From Syntrophomonas wolfei subsp. methylbutyratica (GTDB lineage Bacteria; Bacillota; Syntrophomonadia; Syntrophomonadales; Syntrophomonadaceae): a DNA stretch of 64,000 bases. The notes beneath the pieces were generated by a model. That model was not told the origin of the DNA and searched no databases. It saw only the letters and a list, made by a program, of their open reading frames with translations. Position 1 is the first letter of the stretch. Each line of letters begins with the position of its first letter. Both the position numbers and the translations under genes were made by a program. The stretch is from contig NZ_BBQT01000005.1 in assembly GCF_001570625.1 (NCBI RefSeq), forward strand, positions 1 through 64,000. The letters run 5' to 3'. Shown one piece after another: positions 17,541 to 26,410 of this stretch.

Positions 17541-18287
17541 ATGGAACTGGGAACCGGAGTATCAGAACTGGATAAACGCTTGGGACTAGTATGGGAGAAA
17601 TATGCGGCCGGGCAGAAAACAGCTGTAGATGAGATATATGATGATATAATGCCATTTTGCCTGAAAGTTTGCTCCCGAGTATCAGGTAAATTCGTAAACC
17701 CTTATGATGATGAAGCAAGCATAGCTCGCCTGGCTATTCTGGAGGCCATGGCCAGATATGAACCGGACAGAGGGAGTATTCTGCTATTTCTGGCCCAGGT
17801 GGTTAAATCACGGGTGTTGGACCATAAGCGCCGTGAAAAAAGATGGTACTCGCTTCCGTTTTCCTTACTAAAGCAGGTGGAAAACCCGGTGGATCGACAA
17901 GCCGATGAAGATCTGCTGGAGATATTGAATGATATGGACCGAAAGCAAGAGATAGAGAACTTGCAGCTTATCCTGGCAGATTATGAAATAAGTTTTGCTG
18001 ACCTGGTAACAAATAGTCCCAAACATCGTAAAACTAGAGAGGAAACCAGGAGAATTGCGCTATTGTTGGCTCAAACAGAGGAGTTAAAGCAAGACTTGCG
18101 TGAAAAAAAGATGTTGCCTGTAAAGCAACTTATAGAATTGGGCCGATTCAAGCGGAAGACATTGGAACGCTATCGAAAATATATCATCGCCAGTGCCATT
18201 ATATTAGCCGGCGATTTTCCCCATCTTCAAACCTTTGTATTATCCCGGGAAGGGATGGAAGAGCCTCCTTCTTCACTGAAACTATAA
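17541..18287 (+). CDS. sigI: RNA polymerase sigma factor SigI
   Basis: A 248-residue alternative sigma factor of the SigI group of Bacillus and Clostridia. The sigma-2 region lies near residues 45-105 (IARLAILEAMARYEPDRGS, VVKSRVLDHKRREKRWYS). A SigI-type C-terminal region (MLPVKQLIELGRFKRKTLERYRKYIIASAIIL) takes the place of sigma-4. A TTG two codons upstream (17535) is an alternative start. It is followed by its membrane anti-sigma factor RsgI. Relatives respond to heat or to extracellular polysaccharide; the signal here is unknown. Confidence 0.92.
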   Translation: MELGTGVSELDKRLGLVWEKYAAGQKTAVDEIYDDIMPFCLKVCSRVSGKFVNPYDDEASIARLAILEAMARYEPDRGSILLFLAQVVKSRVLDHKRREKRWYSLPFSLLKQVENPVDRQADEDLLEILNDMDRKQEIENLQLILADYEISFADLVTNSPKHRKTREETRRIALLLAQTEELKQDLREKKMLPVKQLIELGRFKRKTLERYRKYIIASAIILAGDFPHLQTFVLSREGMEEPPSSLKL

Positions 18288-18390
18288 TGAGGTGAAATAT
18301 CTCCTCCGCTAAGCGGTGGTTTTCTATAAACAAAACAGGCGGCTCCTCCCAATCCACCCACCTCGTTGCAGCGCTGTGTTGAAACTGCTT
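18281..18390 (-). repeat. Palindromic dispersed repeat, copy 1 (sigI-rsgI gap)
   Basis: On the minus strand this stretch matches the element in the ileS leader (31631-31708). They share 24 identical bases (18361-18384), the CCGCTTAGCGG hairpin (18305-18316) and a closing GATATTTCACCTCATTATA tail that pairs with the AACGAGG strand. Copy 1 has about 25 extra bases in the middle. It fills the 166-base gap between sigI and rsgI and overlaps the last codons of sigI. Confidence 0.75.
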
Positions 18391-18453
18391 CACGGTTTCT
18401 TCCGATGCTTAAAATTAGCTCTTGGAAAATGCTTTAGGGAAAGGAAGAATAGG

Positions 18454-19533
18454 ATGTCTGGAAAGAAAGGTATAGTAATGGAAAAGGGTGAAGGTTGGGT
18501 TATTGTCTTGTTGGATAGCGGAGAATACGACCAGTTTTATACCCGGGAAGATTGGGAAGTAGGGCAGATCTACCACAGGAAGACCCCGATCAAGATGCTG
18601 GCCGTAGCCGCCGTGTTTTTGCTGGTATTCCTGGCTACTCTGGACTTTTTCACCGTGCTTACCTATGCCCGCCTATCAACTGGGGTAGAATTGGGTTTCA
18701 ACCGTTGGGATCGGGTAGTTAAAGTAAAAGCCCAGGATGAAAACGCCCAAGCAATAGTAGCCGGTCTGGATTTGAAGGGGGCAACAGCGGAGACAGCTGT
18801 GGCCGAGGTATTCAAAAAATCGCTCCAGGACAATAAAGCTTTGAGGGACGGCCAGGCTGCCGCCACTTATTCCCTGGAACTGGAGGGAAAGCTCCAGGAT
18901 GAAGTTAGAGCCAGGCTCTGGCAGAAGATGGATAGAGGAGTAAATAAAGCCATAGAACAACAGGAGGGACAGGAATATAGTTGGAAAACGGTGGGGAAAA
19001 ATAAAAAACTGCTTGTACCTCAAACAAAAGTATTATCAGTGAAGTCCCATAGGCTCACAGGCAAACCCCCGCAATCAGAGCCAAGAGCCAGGGGCATAAT
19101 TGAAAATAATGGTTCGGCAAAAAGTGAGGCAAAGGGCAGGGCGCAAAGTGGGTTTGAAGATAATGCCAATAATGACATTAAAAAAGATGAAATAAGCGAT
19201 GAGATAAAAGGTCAAGCAAAAGACCGCGGAAATAAGCCGGAGGAGAAAAAGTATTCCGAGCCGGAAAAGAGAGAAGAAGGAGTTCCCTCTTTTACAGATA
19301 AAGAAAAGAACATAAAGCCCGAGGTAACAACCGAGTCAGGTTTTAACAAAGATAATTCAGCTGATAGTGAAGGTACAGAAATTAAGGACAAAGACAAGGC
19401 TGAGGAGAAGACTGAGGATAAGGAAAAGGACAAAAACAAGGACAAAGCTAAAGATGAGGCAAAAGATAAAGATGAGGCAAAAGATAAAGATAAGGATAAA
19501 AAAGAGGATAAATACCGGGGCCGGAACCAGTAG
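18454..19533 (+). CDS. rsgI: RsgI family membrane anti-sigma factor
   Basis: The partner of SigI: a cytoplasmic RsgI_N domain (residues 1-50, GIVMEKGEGWVIVLLDSGEY), one membrane helix (about 52-74), then the conserved outer domain starting STGVELGFNRWDRVVKVKA. From about residue 185 the protein becomes a long, highly charged tail rich in Lys, Glu and Asp, ending in a run of KDKDKDEAK-type repeats. In cellulolytic Clostridia the outer end carries a carbohydrate-binding module; none is seen here. ATG 18454 follows AAAGGAAGAATAGG; the frame upstream lies in the repeat and is not credible. Confidence 0.9.
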   Translation: MSGKKGIVMEKGEGWVIVLLDSGEYDQFYTREDWEVGQIYHRKTPIKMLAVAAVFLLVFLATLDFFTVLTYARLSTGVELGFNRWDRVVKVKAQDENAQAIVAGLDLKGATAETAVAEVFKKSLQDNKALRDGQAAATYSLELEGKLQDEVRARLWQKMDRGVNKAIEQQEGQEYSWKTVGKNKKLLVPQTKVLSVKSHRLTGKPPQSEPRARGIIENNGSAKSEAKGRAQSGFEDNANNDIKKDEISDEIKGQAKDRGNKPEEKKYSEPEKREEGVPSFTDKEKNIKPEVTTESGFNKDNSADSEGTEIKDKDKAEEKTEDKEKDKNKDKAKDEAKDKDEAKDKDKDKKEDKYRGRNQ

Positions 19534-19667
19534 CTTAAATCGCCCGGGATAAATACCCCTGACTCTAATTTTTCAGGTAAAAACGAGATTGAGCGGTTGT
19601 AAGCTTTGGAAAATTTCCCCTAATAATCCCTTATCTGAATTTAGAACTTGCTGGTAGGAAGCAGCTT

Positions 19668-20027
19668 CTAAAGCTTTTGACTGAGCTGGCGGAAGATTAT
19701 ATCCGCCAGGCCGGTAGAGTTGCTTTTACTTATTTCTTTGGCATATTCTTCAAAGAGCAGGGATTCCCATAATTCAGTGGCATAGCTGTGCCCGGTAAAA
19801 TCTGATTTGGGGATGGTGTTGCGCATGGACTGCAGTATCTGGTTTAAAAAAACCGACTCCAGTTCCTGGCAGGCCTTATAAAGTTTGGCCTGGTCCTTTT
19901 TGTTCTGGGCATTCTCCAACTCCCGGGCAAATTTTCCGGTCTGGCTTTGTTCTTTGTTTATATTTATTTGATTCTGCCCCAGGCCCATGCTGGCGGGTGA
20001 GGAAGCAGCTGTATGGTCTATGCGCAC
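19668..20027 (-). CDS. flgJ: Rod-binding protein (FlgJ N-terminal domain)
   Basis: A 119-residue protein equal to the rod-binding half of FlgJ, without the peptidoglycan hydrolase half. The core ACQELESVFLNQILQSMRNTIP, then the segment LWESLLFEEYAKEISKSNSTGLAD, is the family signature. It starts at GTG 20027 after AGAAAGGGAA and lies 36 bases after flgG on the same strand, so the two form a unit. It probably caps or guides the growing flagellar rod. The 134-base gap to the convergent rsgI holds nothing I recognise. Confidence 0.87.
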   Translation of the reverse strand: MRIDHTAASSPASMGLGQNQININKEQSQTGKFARELENAQNKKDQAKLYKACQELESVFLNQILQSMRNTIPKSDFTGHSYATELWESLLFEEYAKEISKSNSTGLADIIFRQLSQKL

Positions 20028-20063
20028 TTTAAAATTCCCTTTCTAAAGCCCTCGCCTGCCGTA

Positions 20064-20849
20064 TTAGCGGCGCAAATTGGCTGCTGTCTGCAACATCTCA
20101 TCCGAGGATATTATTACCTTGGAATTAATTTCATAGGCTCGCTGGGCGGTAATCAAGTTCACCATTTCCTCGACAATCTGCACATTGGACATTTCCAGGT
20201 AACCCGCTTCCAGGGATACGCTGTTGTCACTATCGGGCTGCCATTCTTCCGCTTCGCCCGAGTTGGGCGTGGCCTGGTAGAGGTTTTTACCCATTTTCTG
20301 CAGGCCCGCGGGATTGATAAACTTAAAAAGCTTAAGCTGTCCCGCTTCCTCCGGGTTCTCTTGCCCGGGCTTCATATAGCTAATCTTGCCATTACTGGCA
20401 ATCTTAATATCATAGGCCCCCTCATCAAAAGTCCCGGCTCCTTCCAGGAGATGGCCATCGGCAGTTACCAGTTGCCCATTAGCGTCGATTTTAAAAGCAC
20501 CATCCCGGGTATAGAGAAGTTCGTCATTTCCTTCCACCTTCACCCCGAAAAAGGCCGTTCCATTGATGGCTACATCCAGCGGATTCTCGGTTGCCTGCAG
20601 GTTGCCGGTATTGAAAATGGTGTTGATGGCGGCAGGTCTTACCCCGAGCCCCACCAGCAAACCTACCGGTTCATTCCGGTCCTCATCCGCCGCCGGGCGC
20701 CGGATGGTTTGATAAAGCAGGTCCTGGAATTCAAGCCGCTGCTTTTTAAAACCTATGGTGTTTACATTGGCCATATTATGGGATAGGGTGTCGATGTTGA
20801 GTTGCTGGGCGTACATGCCTGTGCTGGCAGTATAAAGAGACCGCATCAT
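20064..20849 (-). CDS. flgG: Flagellar basal-body rod protein FlgG
   Basis: A distal rod protein of about 262 residues. It has the N-terminal flg_bb_rod signature MMRSLYTASTGMYAQQLNID with the SHNMANVNTIGFKK motif, the FlgE/F/G central fold (NPLDVAINGTAFFGV, LLYTRDGAFKID) and the C-terminal helix NVQIVEEMVNLITAQRAYEIN. Length and central sequence fit FlgG, though FlgF is an alternative. The ATG at 20849 follows GGGAGGAAT; upstream codons in the open frame are not needed. No other flagellar structural genes lie in the window. Confidence 0.9.
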   Translation of the reverse strand: MMRSLYTASTGMYAQQLNIDTLSHNMANVNTIGFKKQRLEFQDLLYQTIRRPAADEDRNEPVGLLVGLGVRPAAINTIFNTGNLQATENPLDVAINGTAFFGVKVEGNDELLYTRDGAFKIDANGQLVTADGHLLEGAGTFDEGAYDIKIASNGKISYMKPGQENPEEAGQLKLFKFINPAGLQKMGKNLYQATPNSGEAEEWQPDSDNSVSLEAGYLEMSNVQIVEEMVNLITAQRAYEINSKVIISSDEMLQTAANLRR

Positions 20850-20952
20850 AAGCGCTATTCCTCCCAAAAATAAAATTAGGAAACGACAGCACATCAATCG
20901 TTCTGTGCTGTGACGGGCCTCTCCAGGTGAGTCCAGCCCGTATGAAAATTAG

Positions 20953-21261
20953 GTTATCATTAATGTTATCGAAGAGCAGGGAGAAAACCTTGAGCAGTTT
21001 TCTAAAATTTATTTGCACATTTCGGCTGACTATGTCACAAGACAGGAGAGAGCAACGGAAACATTTCTGGCTGTATTTCATATATTAGAATTGTACACAG
21101 TTGGCAAATTGCTTGAGCAGTTGCCGTTAGAATCTGCTGGTGAAAAGTCTGCTCAGGTGGTTGCAGAAGTATATTTGCTAAATCGAATAAGCCAGCCGGG
21201 TTTTTCTGGGGAATTAGCATTATGTGGAGAAGTAAAAAGTCTGAAGGAAATTCCTTCATAA
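20953..21261 (+). pseudogene. Unrecognised open frame without start codon, likely remnant
   Basis: An open frame runs from 20953 to a TAA at 21261 and encodes a protein-like sequence of about 100 residues (for example IEEQGENLEQFSKIYLHISA and TFLAVFHILELYTVGKLLEQ). The first NTG codon is TTG 21013, in the middle of the continuous pattern and without a ribosome site. This suggests a gene whose 5' end was lost. It is the only content of the 20850-21295 gap. I do not recognise the family. Confidence 0.35.
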
Positions 21262-21295
21262 TCTTTTGTGCTTCAAGAAAGGAATGGTTGCAAAA

Positions 21296-21586
21296 ATGAT
21301 TAAAGTGTCGGATTTAAGAGCCCGGGATGTGGTAAACATCCTGGATGGCAAGAAGTTGGGCAATATTATTGATATAGACCTGGATCTGGACAACGGTAAG
21401 GTTACTTCCTTGATTTTACCCGGACGCAATCGCCGCTATAGTTTCTTTTCGCGCCGGGAAGAACTAGCGGTACCCTGGAATAAGATCATCAGAATAGGCC
21501 GAGATGTAATCCTGGTGGAAATGCCGGTAGCTAACGAGATTGATCCCTACCGGAGAGATTACCTGTTGGATGAAGAACATCTGTAA
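21296..21586 (+). CDS. YlmC/YmxH family PRC-barrel protein
   Basis: A 96-residue PRC-barrel protein of the YlmC/YmxH family found in spore-forming Firmicutes. Its pattern is IKVSDLRARDVVNILDGKKL, then GNIIDIDLDLDNGKVTSLIL, and a strand-rich end with VPWNKIIRIGRDVILVE. ATG 21296 is preferred over ATG 21284 because the AAGAAAGGAA site lies about 11 bases upstream. Members are linked to sporulation by expression and conservation, but the molecular role is not settled. Confidence 0.82.
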   Translation: MIKVSDLRARDVVNILDGKKLGNIIDIDLDLDNGKVTSLILPGRNRRYSFFSRREELAVPWNKIIRIGRDVILVEMPVANEIDPYRRDYLLDEEHL

Positions 21587-21682
21587 AGACCCGGCAACTG
21601 CACGCTTAAAGCTTGAATTCTATCTTGCTTTTGTTCATAATAAGGGCAGGCAGGGACTTGGTCTTCAAGGGGTGATGAATAA

Positions 21683-22135
21683 GTGCGCTGTCCTTATTGC
21701 CAGGAATTCGAAAGCCGGGTGGTTGATTCCCGTTCCGGTGATGATGGTTCCTTTATCCGCAGGCGGCGTGAGTGCAATGCTTGCAAAAGAAGGTTTACCA
21801 CCTATGAAAGGCTGGAAGAGAGAGGCCTGTTGGTAATAAAAAAAGGCGGCAACCGGGAAGCATTTAACCGGAAAAAAATACTTGACGGTATTGCCCGGGC
21901 TTGCGAAAAGCGACCTGTCAGCATGGAAGAAATGGAAAATATGGTTGCCAGCATCGAAAGAGAATTAAGGGATCTTTATGAGCATGAGGTCAGCAGCAAG
22001 GCTATCGGTGAAATGGTTATGGACAGGCTGCAACGCAGGGATGAAGTAGCTTATGTTCGTTTTGCCTCGGTATACCGGCAATTCACTGATCTGAATAGTT
22101 TTATCAAGACCATTGACCAACTTAAACAAAGGTAG
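21683..22135 (+). CDS. nrdR: Transcriptional repressor NrdR
   Basis: NrdR represses ribonucleotide reductase genes according to the bound adenine nucleotide. The 150-residue product has a zinc ribbon at the N-terminus (MRCPYCQ and [13 protein letters not shown]) and an ATP-cone domain ([20 protein letters not shown]). GTG 21683 follows AAGGGGTGATG. It stands after the PRC-barrel gene with a 96-base gap. Confidence 0.96.
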   Translation: MRCPYCQEFESRVVDSRSGDDGSFIRRRRECNACKRRFTTYERLEERGLLVIKKGGNREAFNRKKILDGIARACEKRPVSMEEMENMVASIERELRDLYEHEVSSKAIGEMVMDRLQRRDEVAYVRFASVYRQFTDLNSFIKTIDQLKQR

Positions 22136-22154
22136 AAAAAGAAAATGCAGGATA

Positions 22155-22445
22155 TTATTTTCCTGCATTTTCCGACTCCAGAAGATCACGGGCCTCGTCT
22201 ACCATCTCTTCAGGCACTGCAATAATCACTTCGGCCAGTGGTCCGGTAGTAAAAGGGAACTGAGGTATTTCGCGCCGTGATATTCTAACCGGGATACCAT
22301 AGAACTTGAGCATGCTTTCAATCACTATATCATCGGGAGGATAGACTTTGCTGATGGTAATCCAGGATTTTACCTGCTTGTCGGATAGGCGCTGCAGGGG
22401 TCCAAGACCTTTCTCATGGCTGTTGTTGTTGGGAGAATCCATCAT
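22155..22445 (-). CDS. DUF2007-like protein
   Basis: A 96-residue cytoplasmic protein on the minus strand with AGGAGGTG before its ATG. The core matches DUF2007, a putative signal-transducing family: a strand (WITISKVYPPDDIVIESMLK), a GIPV turn and the end AEVIIAVPEEMVDEARDLLE. It lies between nrdR (convergent) and the response regulator (divergent). Function unknown. Confidence 0.65.
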   Translation of the reverse strand: MMDSPNNNSHEKGLGPLQRLSDKQVKSWITISKVYPPDDIVIESMLKFYGIPVRISRREIPQFPFTTGPLAEVIIAVPEEMVDEARDLLESENAGK

Positions 22446-22540
22446 TAATGCACCTCCTGTTATTATTCTATGCTAAAATTAAAAAATCAACAAACAGAGC
22501 TGACGGGAAAATTCTTATGTTTGGGATGGAGGTGTCAAGG

Positions 22541-23260
22541 GTGCAGAATGCCAAAATCCTGGTAGTAGATGATGAAACCCATATCGTTGAATTAGTGAAA
22601 TTTAACCTGGAAAAAGAAGGGTTTAGGGTGGCGGTGGCCTATGATGGACAGTGTGCTCTGGAAATGGTTAACGATGCTCCGCCTGATCTAATATTGCTGG
22701 ATATAATGCTGCCCCAGATGGATGGTCTGGAGGTTTGCCGAACTTTAAAACAGCATTCAGAATACAAGACTATTCCGATAATAATGCTTACTGCCAAAGG
22801 GGAGGAAATAGACACTATTTTAGGTCTGGAAATGGGGGCTGATGATTATATTAAAAAACCGTTCAGCCCCAGGGAAATGGTGGCCCGGGTCAAAGCCCGG
22901 CTCCGGGCCTTGCGTATCCTCAAGGCGGAAAAGGCCATGGGCAAAATAGCCTATGTTTTTAAGGAGTTGACCGTTGTTCCCGAAAAATATGAAGCTTTTA
23001 TTGGTGAAGAAAAGCTGGAGCTGACTCCCAAGGAATTTGAGCTTTTACGCCTAATGGCATCGAATCAGGGTAAAGTTTTCACCCGGGAAGTATTGCTGGA
23101 GAAAGTTTGGGGCTATGAATTCTCGGGAGATACCCGAACGGTTGATGTCCATATCCGCCATTTAAGGCAGAAGCTGGGGGATGATTCTACTTATCCGGAC
23201 TATATTGAGACGGTCAGAGGTGTAGGATACCGTTTTGTAGAAGGACAGGCCAAAAGCTAG
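22541..23260 (+). CDS. OmpR/PhoB family response regulator
   Basis: A 239-residue two-domain regulator. The receiver has the acidic pair in VVDDE, phospho-acceptor D54 (LLDIMLPQMDG), the switch Thr in IIMLTAKG and Lys in DDYIKKPF. The C-terminal winged helix is of OmpR type (LTPKEFELLRLMASNQGKVF, DTRTVDVHIRHLRQKLG). GTG 22541 follows GGAGGTG six bases away; longer forms from 22517 or 22448 are less likely. The adjacent kinase is PhoR-like, so a phosphate or cell-wall response is plausible. Confidence 0.93.
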   Translation: MQNAKILVVDDETHIVELVKFNLEKEGFRVAVAYDGQCALEMVNDAPPDLILLDIMLPQMDGLEVCRTLKQHSEYKTIPIIMLTAKGEEIDTILGLEMGADDYIKKPFSPREMVARVKARLRALRILKAEKAMGKIAYVFKELTVVPEKYEAFIGEEKLELTPKEFELLRLMASNQGKVFTREVLLEKVWGYEFSGDTRTVDVHIRHLRQKLGDDSTYPDYIETVRGVGYRFVEGQAKS

Positions 23261-23274
23261 AAAGGTGAGTTGAA

Positions 23275-24315
23275 ATGGACATTGCCCAGGAAAAGAGGAT
23301 GATGCAGTCCATTTTGAGTTGTATGGTTGATGGGGTACTGGTACTCGATATTTATGGGTGCATTATTCATGCCAACAAGGCAGCGGAAAGCCTGTTTCTG
23401 GTTCGTGAGGGTGTACTGTTGGGGAAGCGTTTAACCCAGATAAGCGAAAACCGGGAAATCAGCGACATGATTGACGAAGTACTGTCAACCGGGAATGAAA
23501 GCTTTACTGAAACTACTATCAGCCCCAGTACTTTAATTTTTCGGGTGCATGCTGTTCCCAGGAAGGATCACCATGACAGAATTGAAGGTGCTATCGTAGT
23601 ATTTCATGACGTTACCGATGCCCGCAATTTTGACCAGATTAGATCGGCTTTTGTGGGCAATGTGTCCCACGAGCTCAGAACTCCTTTAACTTCTATTAAA
23701 GGATTTGTGGAAACGCTTTTGGATGGTGCCATGGAAAACAGCGATACCTGCAGGCGTTTTCTGTCTATTATCGATACCGAAACCAACCGCTTGACCCGTC
23801 TGATTGAGGATCTCTTAACCTTATCCTCGATTGAATCCCAGGAACGCATAGTATATTTGAAACCGGCTTGCCTTTTGCGTTCTATTCGCAATGTAATGAA
23901 TATGTTTGGACCGCAGATCAGTGAAAAAAGCCTGCATGTTGAATTCATTCACCCGTATCCTATGCCCTTAATTCAAGCTGATGAAGACTTGCTGGGCCAG
24001 GTATTTATCAATCTTCTGGATAATGCTATAAAATATACTCCCCGACAGGGGAAAATCATAATCCAATGCCGGCGGCGGGACAGCCGTATTATCACCACCG
24101 TAAAGGACAGCGGCATGGGGATTCCTCACGAGAGTTTGCCCCGGGTTTTCGAACGATTCTACCGTGTAGACAAAGCCCGCTCCAGACAGCAAGGGGGAAC
24201 CGGTTTGGGGTTGTCCATAGTTAAACATATTGTGGAATCCCATGGAGGAGAGGTGTTTGTGGATAGCGAAATAGGCAAGGGCTCCACTTTTGGGGTAAGC
24301 TTCCTGGTAATCTAG
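23275..24315 (+). CDS. PhoR-like sensor histidine kinase without membrane segment
   Basis: A 346-residue histidine kinase, partner of the preceding regulator (14 bases apart). It has a PAS domain at residues 1-115, HisKA with H132 in SHELRTPLTSIKGF, and a HATPase domain with LLDNAIKYTP, DSGMGIP and GGTGLGLSIVKHI. Unlike typical PhoR there is no transmembrane or extracellular region, so it should sense through its PAS domain in the cytoplasm or by contact with membrane proteins. Confidence 0.93.
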   Translation: MDIAQEKRMMQSILSCMVDGVLVLDIYGCIIHANKAAESLFLVREGVLLGKRLTQISENREISDMIDEVLSTGNESFTETTISPSTLIFRVHAVPRKDHHDRIEGAIVVFHDVTDARNFDQIRSAFVGNVSHELRTPLTSIKGFVETLLDGAMENSDTCRRFLSIIDTETNRLTRLIEDLLTLSSIESQERIVYLKPACLLRSIRNVMNMFGPQISEKSLHVEFIHPYPMPLIQADEDLLGQVFINLLDNAIKYTPRQGKIIIQCRRRDSRIITTVKDSGMGIPHESLPRVFERFYRVDKARSRQQGGTGLGLSIVKHIVESHGGEVFVDSEIGKGSTFGVSFLVI

Positions 24316-24431
24316 CTTTTCCATCCTCCAGCATGACAGCAAGGCCTAAAATATGCTATTATCACATAAGGTCCTATATACTATTTTAGGCCGAGTTAGG
24401 GAAGGTGATTTGCCCCCAGAGGGTGATGTTT

Positions 24432-25109
24432 ATGGAAAAGATAAAAAATAATTGGGAAAGCATAAAGAACAAGATAGAGCAGGCAGCGCTTAAGAGCGGC
24501 CGGAAAGCCAGTGAAGTTACCTTGGTAGCGGTCAGTAAAACCGTGGATGTCGAGACAGTTAGGCGGGCACATAGTCTGGGAATAAATGATTTTGGAGAAA
24601 ACCGGGTAAACGAGTTATTGAGCAAAAGGGAGAGCCTGCCCGGTATTAACTGGCACTTGATTGGGCGCTTACAAACTAATAAAGTTAAGGATATTGTGGG
24701 AAAAACCACTTTGATTCACTCGCTGGACCGCTGGAGGCTGGCTCAGGAATTGGACAAGAGGGGATTGGCGTTGGAGCAAGAGGTGCCGGTTTTAATTCAG
24801 CTCAATATATCCGGCGAAGAGCAAAAGGCTGGTTTTAAGCCGGCAGAACTGGGAGAAGTGCTGGCCGCTGCCGAACAGTTCAAGGCTCTAAGCATTTATG
24901 GCTTGATGACCATGGCCCCGCTGGATCCTGACCCGGAAAGCGCCCGGCCGGTGTTTAGAGAATTATTTCAACTGCGGCAAAAATTTATCGATAGGAGTTA
25001 TAAAAATGTGAATCTGAAGTATTTATCCATGGGGATGTCCCAGGATTATGCTGTGGCTATTGAGGAAGGTGCTAATTTGGTCCGGATTGGCAGTGCCCTG
25101 TTTCACTAA
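24432..25109 (+). CDS. yggS: YggS family pyridoxal phosphate homeostasis protein
   Basis: A single-domain PLP-binding protein (about 225 residues) with the alanine-racemase N-terminal fold. The PLP lysine lies in TLVAVSKTVDVE, with FGENRVNEL, WHLIGRLQTNKVK and the C-terminal LSMGMSQDYAVAIEEGANLVRIG typical of the family. It buffers PLP and affects amino-acid pools. The second ATG (24432) has the better spacing from GAGGGTG. It heads the ylm division cluster, as in Bacillus (ylmE). Confidence 0.94.
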   Translation: MEKIKNNWESIKNKIEQAALKSGRKASEVTLVAVSKTVDVETVRRAHSLGINDFGENRVNELLSKRESLPGINWHLIGRLQTNKVKDIVGKTTLIHSLDRWRLAQELDKRGLALEQEVPVLIQLNISGEEQKAGFKPAELGEVLAAAEQFKALSIYGLMTMAPLDPDPESARPVFRELFQLRQKFIDRSYKNVNLKYLSMGMSQDYAVAIEEGANLVRIGSALFH

Positions 25110-25144
25110 AGAGGTACGGTTTCATATGTAAAGGAGGCTTAAAA

Positions 25145-25573
25145 ATGGGTGTAATGGATGGACTGTGGAGATGGTTGGGAGTGGAAAGAGAAGAGGTAAG
25201 AGAGGAAATCATCGAATTGCCGGCTTATAGTGAAGAAAACCAGCGGGGTCCGACCAATGTTGTCAGCATACATAGCAACAAGACTTTTAAAGTGGTGGTA
25301 TGCGAACCCGAAAGCTTCGATGAGGTGCAGGTATTGGCAGACCACTTGAAAAGCAGGAAACAATTGATTTTGAACTTTGACAATACCCCTCCTGAGGTTT
25401 CCCAGCGGATTATTGATTTTATCAGTGGGACTACCTATTCACTGGAAGGTCATAGCCAGCAATTGGGGAAGAATATATTTATCTTCACCCCCAGCAATGT
25501 GGAAATAGCTAAAGACCACCGCTCCCTAATGCGCAAGCATGGATTCGCCAATCCTTTTGGGGGTGAGAAATAG
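25145..25573 (+). CDS. sepF: Cell division protein SepF
   Basis: SepF anchors FtsZ to the membrane and shapes the septum. The 142-residue product starts with an amphipathic membrane-binding helix (MGVMDGLWRWLGV), has a linker, then the SepF core (TFKVVVCEPESFDEVQVLAD, LILNFDNTPPEVSQRIIDF, GKNIFIFTPSNVEI). Its TAG shares one base with the proC GTG (TAGTG), indicating translational coupling. Confidence 0.94.
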   Translation: MGVMDGLWRWLGVEREEVREEIIELPAYSEENQRGPTNVVSIHSNKTFKVVVCEPESFDEVQVLADHLKSRKQLILNFDNTPPEVSQRIIDFISGTTYSLEGHSQQLGKNIFIFTPSNVEIAKDHRSLMRKHGFANPFGGEK

Positions 25574-26379
25574 TGTCGCGAAGCCTGGGGCTGATTGGAT
25601 GTGGGAAAATGGCCTATGCCCTGATGAAGGGGATAGGGGGTGCTGAGTTTCTGGGTTTTGATTCTTTGCTGGTAAATGATATCGACCCGGAAAGGGGAGT
25701 GCTGTTTCAAGAGGAGTTTAATGCCATTCCAACAGAAGCCGGTGAAGTTTTGCACTCCAGTCGCGTAATAATCCTGGCAGTAAAACCACAGCAGGTTAGG
25801 ATGGTCCTGGATGCCAACCGGGCCTGGTGGACTACGGAGCATCTCTTGATATCACTGGCTGCCGGTATTAAAACCGGGAGCTATGAGAATGAAATAGGCC
25901 TCCATTTGCCGGTGGTAAGAGTAATGCCCAATACCCCCTGCCTGGTGGGACAGGGAGTATCAGCCATCTCAGCCGGGCGCTACGCTGCAGATAAGGATCT
26001 TCAGCTGGTTGCAAAAATGTTTGAGCAACTCGGTACTTGTGTTATGGTGGAAGAAAAACATATGGATGCCGTTACTGCTATATCGGGAAGCGGTCCCGCC
26101 TATGTCTTTTTGGTGGTTGAGTCTCTCATGAATGCTGCTCTCCAGGTGGGATTGGATTTGAAACTGGCGCGTCAACTGCTAGTGAATACCGTTAAAGGCA
26201 GCATGGAGATGATGGAGCAAAGTGGGGAACATCCCGCGATCTTACGGGAACAGGTTTGTTCACCCGGGGGCACAACTATAGCGGGCATACGCCAACTGGA
26301 AGAAAACGGATTGCGCCGAGCATTTTTTCAAGCGGTTGAAAAGGCTTATGAGAGATCAATCGAGTTGGGTAAAGATTAG
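25573..26379 (+). CDS. proC: Pyrroline-5-carboxylate reductase
   Basis: ProC catalyses the last step of proline synthesis, reducing pyrroline-5-carboxylate with NAD(P)H. The 268-residue product has a Rossmann N-terminus (LGLIGCGKMAYALMKG), VIILAVKPQQ, VRVMPNTPCLVGQG and the C-terminal signature AVTAISGSGPAYVFLVVESL with VCSPGGTTIAGI. It starts at GTG 25573, overlapping the sepF stop. Its place inside the division cluster is common in Clostridia. Confidence 0.96.
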   Translation: MSRSLGLIGCGKMAYALMKGIGGAEFLGFDSLLVNDIDPERGVLFQEEFNAIPTEAGEVLHSSRVIILAVKPQQVRMVLDANRAWWTTEHLLISLAAGIKTGSYENEIGLHLPVVRVMPNTPCLVGQGVSAISAGRYAADKDLQLVAKMFEQLGTCVMVEEKHMDAVTAISGSGPAYVFLVVESLMNAALQVGLDLKLARQLLVNTVKGSMEMMEQSGEHPAILREQVCSPGGTTIAGIRQLEENGLRRAFFQAVEKAYERSIELGKD

Positions 26380-26410
26380 TAAGGTATTAAGACAGGGAGG
26401 AATCTGAGCA

